Below the pieces are notes generated by a model. The model saw nothing but the letters and a program-made list of their open reading frames with translations. It was not told where the DNA came from and made no database searches. The position numbers and the translations under genes are program-made. Source: G039029935 sp039029935 (GTDB lineage Bacteria; Chloroflexota; Anaerolineae; Caldilineales; Caldilineaceae). From it: 9,862 nt of DNA. The stretch covers positions 1-9,862 of the forward strand of contig JBCCFC010000427.1 of the NCBI GenBank assembly GCA_039029935.1. Direction: 5' to 3'. Numbering within the stretch: position 1 is the stretch's first letter; each line of letters begins with the position of its first letter. This document shows, one piece after another, positions 1 to 9,200 of this stretch.

Positions 1-41
1 AATTATAATTATCACAAATGCCATAATTTTGAAATAATTTT

Positions 42-57
42 ATGACGATTTTGTCAT
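42..57. promoter_or_regulatory. Short inverted repeat over the -35 region
   Basis: ATGAC (42-46) and GTCAT (53-57) form a perfect 5-bp inverted repeat around a 6-base spacer, ATGACgattttGTCAT. It overlaps the only -35-like hexamer upstream of the TATAAT. It could be an operator for a dimeric regulator, but five-base arms in AT-rich DNA can occur by chance. Confidence 0.25.
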
Positions 58-77
58 GCAGGCTGGCAGAATCTTGA

Positions 78-83
78 TATAAT
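78..83 (+). promoter_or_regulatory. Probable extended -10 promoter of the giant gene
   Basis: A perfect TATAAT lies at 78-83 and is preceded by TGA at 75-77, making an extended -10 (TGnTATAAT). The best -35 candidate is TTGTCA at 51-56, but its spacer is 21 bases, longer than ideal; extended -10 promoters tolerate a poor -35. Transcription would begin near 90, leaving a leader of about 75 bases before the ATG. Confidence 0.5.
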
Positions 84-154
84 GAGACGGATTGAATCAA
101 ATAGTCATGAATTGGCATCAATCATACCAGAACAATCAACCAACCAGAAATCTC

Positions 155-159
155 AGAGG
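155..159 (+). promoter_or_regulatory. Ribosome-binding site deciding the start at 165
   Basis: AGAGG at 155-159 sits five bases before the ATG at 165. It supports this start over the ATG at 106 or 92, which lie in other frames or lack a comparable site. Confidence 0.6.
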
Positions 160-164
160 TTTCA

Positions 165-287
165 ATGCGCAAGCCCAATCCATTTACGCAATCCAAGTTT
201 TTTGTGCGTTTTGTCGTCTGTCTGTTTATTGGCAGTGTTCTTTTGCTTTTAACCAATCATATCAATTTCTCACAGTCTGTGTCTGCG
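165..287 (+). other. Signal peptide / N-terminal membrane segment
   Basis: Residues 1-41 have a basic n-region (MRKPNPFTQSK), a hydrophobic stretch from residue 12 to 29 (FFVRFVVCLFIGSVLLLL) and a polar c-region ending SQSVSA, giving a plausible AxA-like signal peptidase site after A41. A later site near LPANA (residue 47) is also possible. There is no lipobox with a cysteine at the cleavage point, and no sortase motif or second membrane segment at the C terminus. The protein is therefore probably released or held by other means, unless the N-terminal segment stays uncleaved as an anchor. Confidence 0.8.
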
Positions 288-3200
288 CGCATCTTGCCCG
301 CAAATGCCTTGCCCGCGCCAATACAACGAGTGCCACAGGCGAACCAATTTGCTCCCATGTTCAACGCGACCGCTGATATCCCATCGGAAGCCTGTTTGAC
401 ATTGACTAATGACCATTTTGTCTTTGGCGCGCTGGGATATCTTGACAATGATGATGGCACACATACACTCTATTATCAAGCGACGAATAATGGTACAAGT
501 AACGTTCGTCTCATTCGAATATTCACAGGTTCTTGGAACAGAATTTCGCCTAGTATTGGAAGTACCTACACCGGACAACTAGGTAGTTACAGTATTGCGC
601 AATGGGAAGGATGGAGTGGATGGAGAAGAGGAAGTATCTCGTACACGCCCCAGTTTTCTGGTTTTAGCAATGGGCAAAGTGATGTTTTTGTCATCACGGT
701 TAGTGGATTTAATTCCACAGATCAAGCCACGATACGGATGAATACAGGTAGCCTAAAAGATATTACCTTTACATGGCAAGATGCCACCAACTGTGAACTC
801 TCAGCATCTACACCAACACCCACTACCACCGCCACACCGACACATACACCAACCTTTACCTCCACACCGACGCCGACTGATACTGCTACACCGATTGATA
901 CCGCTACGCCAACGAATACACCAACTGTTACACAAACTCCGACTGTAACGCCTGTACCAATTCATTCCCCCACCACCACACCGACGCCGACTATCACACC
1001 GACGCCGACTATCACACCGACGCCGACTATCACACCGACGCCGACTATCACACCGACGCCGACTATCACACCGACGCCGACAGAGACAGCTACACCAACA
1101 GAGACAGCTACATCCACCGCGACGCCGACATCCACAGCCACACCGACACTGACAACAACACCAACCCCTTCTGCCTTGGAGAGGCATGCTTGTCTGACGG
1201 CCACTTCGGGTGATTTTGTGGTGGATGCGGTACAGTATGTGGAGAATGGTGATGGGTCTTATACGCTTACCTATCGAGTTACCAATAACGGAGACAGCAA
1301 TGTTCGTCGAATTCTATTTGACACCAGTGGTTGGGGGCAACGCACACCAATGGATCGAAGCCATTACAGGGGAAACTTGGGGAATTATAAGGTACGGTGG
1401 CGCGCTCGGCGTTGGTTTCGGGGGATGATTTATCGCAATCGCGTCCCAAATTTCAATCGCGGTGCAACCGATGTTTTTAATATTACTTTGCAGGAATTTG
1501 ACCCAACACAGACAACACGCATCTATATCGTGTCAAGGAGGCGTGCGAGAGGAATCGTTGATTTTGTCTGGGCGAATGGTGCGTGTAAACAGACGCCTAT
1601 CGATACAGCGACACCCGTCCCAGTGCAATCTATAACACCAACACCGACGAGTACACCCACTGCGACACCAGAGGTATTGCCAACCCATGCCTGTATTTCG
1701 GCAACAGCGGGCAATTATGTCTTTGAGGGTCTAGGCTATCTCGGCAATGACGATGGAACTCATACACTGCACTATCGTGTCACCAATCATGGGGCAACGG
1801 CCATGCGCTACCTCGCCTTTGAAAAGGGCACTCAAACCTTTGCCGCACCAGCGCATAAAAATTTCTATACGGGGGCATTGGGTGACTATCAAGTTTGGTG
1901 GCAAGAGACAAGCCATCCGCGCTTCTTTCCAAGCCTGATCTATCGGAGTTGGGTACGCACCTTTGTCAATGGCAAACATGACACGTTCTCCATGACCGTG
2001 AATGGGTTTGACCCGGCCGAGACAATTCGCATCCAAACATACAGTGGCTGGAACTCGCAGGAGATTGCGCGCCTGACATGGGCGGATGGGAACTGTGATC
2101 TGGCGCAGACGTATCCAACAACACCAACCCCCACTCCAGCCCCTTATGTTCACCAAGGCGACTGGCTTGACCTGACGCTTGACACAAGTGCATGGCGCAT
2201 TACGCCCAGCACCACCGTAACTTTGACGATTTCGGCCTATGTCAGCCCTACGATATCGTTGGCGTCAACACCGGAGATCAAGTTTACCTTGCCCAGCGAT
2301 CTGGTCAATGTCAACAACACCAGCCAAATGACCTATACATGGCCTATCACCCAAGGGGAACTGTTTATAACACACCTACCTGTCCAAGTCTCTGAGAGTG
2401 GACTTGCGGCCCAACCCACGATGATTGAACTGTGGGCGGACATTCAGGGGACGTTTGCAGCAACCGATACAGAACCGAGTACACCTTGGTTCTATGAGAC
2501 CTATCGGGGGCTGGCTTCGCTAGCAGAGCTGCCAGGCGAAGGGGCGGACACACCCAATCGGAAGGAGTGGCGGCTGGATGGCAACGACTTGATGGTGCAA
2601 GCCAATGACAACGCTGTGACCTTTGAGATTGAGGCCAGTGTCGCCCCAACAGGCACCATCATTCAACACACAACGCTCTATGATGCACGAGAGGGGCTGT
2701 CCGCCCGTCGCTTTGTGGAAGGGCGTACGGCTGCCAATGGTGAACCTGGGTTATGGGTGGATGGCATTCTTAGCTATTTGGTCTGGAACATGGAAGCCGT
2801 TGACCCAGAGAGCGAACCAGTGGCGTTCACCGTGGTGACATTGGAAGAGGGGGTCATCGTCACCATTGATTTACGGTCATTTGCCGCAATGGGTGCGGAC
2901 CCAGCCGCGCTCAATGTGTGGATACGCGAGACGGATGATGAGCCTTGGACCGTGTTGCGCGGGGTATATGATGAGGCGGCACAGACATTGCGTGTGTTGA
3001 TTCCCCACTTTAGTGAGATGAATCTGGGAGAGGGTGTCACCTTTAGCGGTGATGTGCTGCCCTCGGTTGAACTCTTTAGCACAAATCGCTCAACGGGTGC
3101 AGCAACGGTCAACATCCCCATTGACACGCCAGCAGGGCATGGGGGTCTGTCGCCCAGCCTTAGTTTAAGCTATTCCAGTGTGGGCATGGATGATCTGCGC

Positions 3201-6200
3201 ATGGAGTCGGGCAAGGACAAGCCCGACGAGGATAAACCTGGCTATGACAAGTTTGTGGTGCAGGATAGTTCGGTGGGGTCGGGGTGGTCGCTGGGTGGCA
3301 TCTCCTATATTGCGGGTGGAACCAATGACGAAAATCCCTATCAACAGTCGCGTCAACTCATCATCAATGGACAATCGGCCACATTGTTAAAGATGGGTGG
3401 ACAGTGGCGCACATCTCCAGAGCTATTTGCCAAGATTGAGGACCCCGATGCAACGGGTGTGACCAACCTGTGGCGCATTACAACCGCCGATGGAACCCTG
3501 TATGAGTTTGGTGCGCTGCCCGATGTGGGCAAATATAGCCAAGACTTGGGTTCAGCATTGGTGGATCGCTTTGACGAGAGTGCCAACACCTACATCGCCC
3601 GTTGGTATCTGGCGCGCGTGACCGATGTGCAGGGTAATGAGATGGTCTATCACTATGCCCAAGAGCAAGGCAAGATACGTCGCACCAAAAAGGATAGCAA
3701 TGAAACCAAAGATGACCCCTATACCTCTGCCATCTATCCCAAAGCCATTTATTGGCATCCCACAAACGGCTGTCGTCATGCCAATAATGCCTATGGCTGG
3801 TGTATGCGTGTGTTCTTTACCTATGGGGCACGCAATGACTGGCAGGTTGAAGATGCCGAGCTAGAGGGTGTCGCCCCTGACTTGAAACAGGCATGGTATG
3901 CCAAGGACAATCGCTTGCATTCAGCCGATGTCGAAGTGTGGTCACAGGCCAGAAATGACTGGCACATCGTGCGGCAATATGCGCTGACGCATCAATATGC
4001 ACATGGAGACAAGCGGCTTTTGCTGACGGGTGTGACCCAGCGCGGTCAAGAAACGTTGAATCCACAGACAAACACATGGGCAACCGAAGCCCTCCAAACC
4101 CATACCTTTACCTATCTCACCCCCTCATTGAATGATGTCCGGCTGCATACGGCAGACAATGGTTGGGGTGGCAACGTGACCTTTACCTATCAAGCCTATC
4201 GACCCATCTGTCCTTCGGGCGTTGTTGAGCAACTGGAGGCAATCAACGAAACCTGTGTACGTCACGCTGTCCTCAACACGGTCACCTCAAATGGTATGGG
4301 GCAGACAAACAGGGTGGACTATGCGTATCCAACCACCCATGCAGCGGATAGTGATTATAACGCCACGATGGGGGCAGGCGTCTTTCATGGGTTTGACTCG
4401 ACAGAGGCATCGTATCGTGATGGCAGCACCTTGGTCTATCGCGACCGTGAAGTCTATTGGCATCACGGTGAAGGTGAGACAACCTCGTTGGGTCATGATC
4501 CTCGTTCGGGGCAACGACAGTCCTACACGCTGTTTGATTCACAGGGGCGAACGCGCGCCCACACAACCTATGACCTCAAAGCCTATTATTGTAAGACCAA
4601 TGAGGAATATGATGGTCGCTGGAAGGGTGAATGCCAAGCAGATCACCGTGGACCAGAATGGGTTGAAACCGATACGACATGGGAAAATATCAGTGGTAAC
4701 ATTCATTCAAATCGCCGCAAATGGATTCAGCTACGTTCGTTGGGTGAAACAACGGTCAGCACAGACTATAATGAATCGGGGAGCCTCGTCTCCACCATTA
4801 CGCAAAAGACGGTCAATGTCTATGACCCCATGATTACGCCTTTTACTGCCGATGCCAGTGGTGATGTGAATTATGGCAATCTGATTCGGTCAGAAGCGTG
4901 GCATGACAATACACTGCTGCGGACAACACACACCACGTATTATCCCAATACGGCCAAGAACATTCTACACCTGCCTGCCCGTGTCGTGGTGCTGGATGGC
5001 AGTCACCAATGCCACAGCGATACACGCACCATCTATGGTTCGACCAGCAACCAATATTATCATGAACCACAGAGCGGCTTGGTTGCCAAAATAGCACAGG
5101 CCATCAACACATGTCGCGCGGATATGGATGCTAGACACGATACACCCGACCATAGCCCTGATTGGCTGGTGAGCCACATGAGCTACGATGGCAATGGCAA
5201 TGTACAGACCAGCGTTGTACTGGGTGAGCATAGTGGTACACAACAAGGTATCTCGATTGACTATGATGGCTTTTATCATCTCTTCCCCATCAAACAGACC
5301 AATGTCAACAATGGCAACTATTTTGAGTCGGCTGCATACTATGGCGTCAATGGCAGCTATATCCATGACAGTGGCGGTGTTTGGGGGAGCATGGCACGGC
5401 ACTGTGGCAGCAATGGGCTTTGTACAGTTCAGACCACCGACAGTTTTGGACGCCCTGTCCGACGGACCAACGAGGCCAATCCCAATATCTTTACGACCTA
5501 TGACTATATTGAGCCGGACTATTTTCAATCTGGCAGTGGCAATCGCAAAACCTATGTTGTTCTGGAGCGACAGTCACCACGCTGCGAAGGCAACTTTGTG
5601 CGCAAACATTATAATGGCTTGGGGCAGTTGGTGGCCGAGCAGCGACCTGCGCAAGGATGGCAGACCAAGATTGATGGTTGTGGCACTGGGCAACGCCATC
5701 CAGAGGTTGACACCTACTATGGCTATGATGGGCTGGGACGGCAGACACGTGTGTCGGTTCCTGTCGCCAGAGACCGCACAACCGATACGGAAAGTGCATG
5801 GACGGATGTGAATGATTATGGCTGGGATCATGGCGATAGCAGCACGCGCTATGACAGCCTCAGTCGCCCGATTCGCGAGACCGCACCCAATGGTGTGACC
5901 ACCGAGTTCCACTATGCGGGGTTTACCACCTCGGTCATCCGTGATAACAAGGTGATTAAGTGGACTGAAACCGATGCGCTGGGCAATCTCCACCTTGTGC
6001 GTATCTATGACAGACATGGCGCACGTTGGGTCGAGGATGCGACGGTCACGCTCAACCATGACATCATGGGACATCTGGAAACTGTGACCCATGCTGACAG
6101 TGCTGGCACAACCTATATCGAGTATGACCTGCTTGGGCGCAAAAAGGCCATGAGTGATGTCGATATGGGGCTGTGGTACTACAGTTATGACCATTTTGGC

Positions 6201-9200
6201 AATCTCACCAGCCAGACCGATGCGCGCGGTGTCAAAACCGATTTGGGCTATGACGGTTTGGGGCGGCTCTATCAGCAGCGTTTTCCTGCCTATGGGGATA
6301 CTGCCAGCTATACCATCAACTATGCCTATGATGATACACAGAACCATGCCAGCCAAGGGCAGTTGACAAGTGTGCACTATAGTGATGGTCGTTATGCCAA
6401 GCACCTGACCTATACTGCGCTGGGATTGTTGCAGGATGAAACGGTGGTCATGCCCAGTATCACGGCCAACGGTGATGAACGGTTTACAACAGCCTATGGC
6501 TATGATGGCTATAATCGTCCCTCCACAACGACCTATCCTGATGGGGAGCAGGTTTCAACCACCTATAACAGCCTTGGGTTGCAGGAGACTTTGGTTTCGC
6601 AGGTGGGTAGCCAGCAGACTGTTCTGGTCAACAATGTGGACTATGATGAAGCGGGGCGGCTTGTCGAGATGTCGTTGCCTGCGTTGTCCGAGAGTACCCC
6701 CGTCATGCAGACATATCAGTACTACCCTTGGACAACGCCCACCAATGGTGGTCTCTTGCACAATATTCTTGTGACCCACAATAGTGCAACCTATTTAAAT
6801 TTATCCTATACCTACGATATACAGGGCAATATTCATAGCATCACAGACCCGCTCAGTGGCGGTTCCACACAGTACTTTGGGTATGATGCACAGAATCGCT
6901 TGACCTCGGCTTATGGGCAATCCTTCTCGTGGCAACCATCCGGCAATATCCAACGCTTTGCCGAGACAGGAAATGTCTATACCTATCATCCACAACATCC
7001 GCACGCCGTCCAACAGGCACAGGGTGCGACCTATGACTATGATGCCAACGGCAATATGGTTTCTCGTTTAGGTGGAGATAATCCGTTGACCCTAGCGTGG
7101 AATGCGGAAAACCGCCTGGAGCGCGTGGTCAGTGATGAAGTCAGTGAGCACTATCGCTATGACCCCAATGGTATTCGTGTACAAAAGAGCAATGGCGCGG
7201 GGACAACCTATTATGTCAGTGATGCCTATGAGATGGCAGTTCATATCATCACACCGACACCCACAGTAACCAATACGCCGACGCCTCTCCCCACAGCAAC
7301 AAATACGCCGACACCACGTCCTCCTACTGCAACACCGCGCCCAACATCTACCTTTACGCCACGCCCGCCGACAGCAACACCGCGCCCGACATCCACCTTT
7401 ACTCGGCGCCCACCGACAGCAACACCGCGCCCGACATCCACCTTTACTCGACGCCCACCGACAGTAGCACCGCGCCCGACATCCACCTTCACTCGGCGTC
7501 CTCCTACTGAAACACCACGCCCGACATCCACCTTCACTCGGCGTCCTCCTACTGCAACACCGCGCCCAACAGCGACCTTTACTCGGCGTCCTCCTACTGC
7601 AACACCGCGCCCAACTGCAACCTTTACTCGGCGTCCTCCTACTGCAACGCCGCGCCCAACTGCAACCTTTACAAGACGTCCTACCGCAACGCCGCGCCCA
7701 ACTGCAACCTTTACAAGACGTCCTACCGCAACGCCGCGCCCGACCGCGACCTTTACAAGACGTCCTACCGCAACGCCTAGACCCACCTCTACCCCGACCA
7801 AGGTAATCCTAATAGGTCTCCCGACCAAAATAGTCCCGACTCGGTACCCAACCCCTGTGTGTCTTTTCTTGTGGTGTCCTCCATCCGCAGTCAAAAGCGC
7901 AAATGACTCAACAACTGCTCCCAATACATATACACCAACACCTGTGTTGACACCTATGCCAACCTATCCACCTGTGGTCGTGCCATCCACAGCCACGCCC
8001 ATGCTGCCCGATGCCTCAACGATTATTGCCGCAGATGTGATATCGGAAACGGTTTTTATGCCGCTGATACATTATACTGCGGGTAAAATAACCGCTAAAG
8101 AGGCAAAAATTGCAGATATTGGTTCACCATCCAGTCAGGTACAGGTCTATATGCCTGTGGTGATGGCGGGCGAGTCGGTTGAAGGGGATACAAGTTCAGC
8201 CGTCAACGCTGCCGCTGCCCAACCCCAGTACAAAACCGTTGTCACCAAGTACTACACCTTCAACGGCCAGCGTATCGCCATGAAGCGCGGGGACGAGTTC
8301 ACCTACTTGCATGGCGACCACTTGGGCAGCACCAGCGTCACTGTTGGTGATGAGAGTGGCGAGCAACGCTACTATGCCTTTGGTGGTGTGCGCAGTGGTG
8401 GGGATTTGCCGACGGACTTTACGTATACGGGGCAGAAGGTGGATGGTACGGGGTTGATGTATTATCGGGCGCGGTATTATGACCCGGGGGTGGGGTTGTT
8501 TGTTTCGCCTGATTCGATTGTGCCTGATGCGAGTAATGTGTTTGCTTATAATCGGTATATGTATGTTTATGGCAATCCAATAAAATTTAATGACCCAACT
8601 GGACACTATGTTGAAGTATTTTTATCTATGAACTATAGTAATATAAGTGATTTACCCCAACCACAAGTCTTATTGCCACGTTTACCAATGGGAAGATATT
8701 ATGTAGTTGAACCTAATGCGTGTCCACGGTTAGCCGATTGTTTTAGAGCCGGAAAGGACGGGAATGCCCTTTATATAATCGATTTTGAAGACCGAGATAA
8801 AAACAATCCGATTCCCCTAGCAGAGTTTGAACAATTAGTAAATGAAGTTGCTGCTGATTTATATAATCACTCAACTCCCCCAGGTAAGGTAAGGGGGGTG
8901 TGGGCAAATCGGATGGTGTATGACACACCTTTCTTCAATAATGTTGATCAATTCCCTTCTGATCAACAGGTTTGTATTGAGGGTTTACATTGTTCAGGAC
9001 GCTCTGATATTAATTACTTTGCACAAGGAATGTGGGGAGCTGCAGCTAGCGAGACGCTAGGTGAGACAGAAGATTTGGCACGATTCTGGAAGAATAGACG
9101 TTATGGCAAGGATGTATCCGAAGACATCTTGTTTTGGCTGCAATACGGTCATAATTATTACCACAATTGGCTTAAGCAGAAACATAAAGCAGAAAAAGAG

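Noticed and set aside
92..376. 94-residue + frame overlapping the start of the giant gene
   Set aside because: It is in another frame across the signal-peptide region, has no ribosome-binding site and reads as compositionally odd sequence; the frame at 165 clearly wins.
981..1081. CRISPR array suggested by regular repeats
   Set aside because: The 18-bp units are contiguous with no spacers and are in frame within the coding sequence. The same holds for 7317-7799.
801..1204. Minus-strand Cys/Arg-rich and Val/Gly-rich frames
   Set aside because: They are antisense readings of the Thr/Pro stalk codons (ACA/CCG), not independent genes.
5574..6404. 276-residue minus-strand frame, and other long shadow frames at 4222-4833 (+) and 4965-5528 (-)
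   Set aside because: YD-repeat coding DNA commonly leaves open antisense and shifted frames. None has a ribosome-binding site, a recognisable domain or natural composition.
7241..7924. 227-residue minus-strand frame rich in VAVGRGVAVGG
   Set aside because: It is the complement of the Thr/Pro/Arg tandem repeat; its regular look comes from the repeat alone.
7242..8234. Mobile element inserted into the RHS gene
   Set aside because: The insertion has no transposase, terminal inverted repeats or visible target duplication, and it is fully in frame low-complexity coding sequence.
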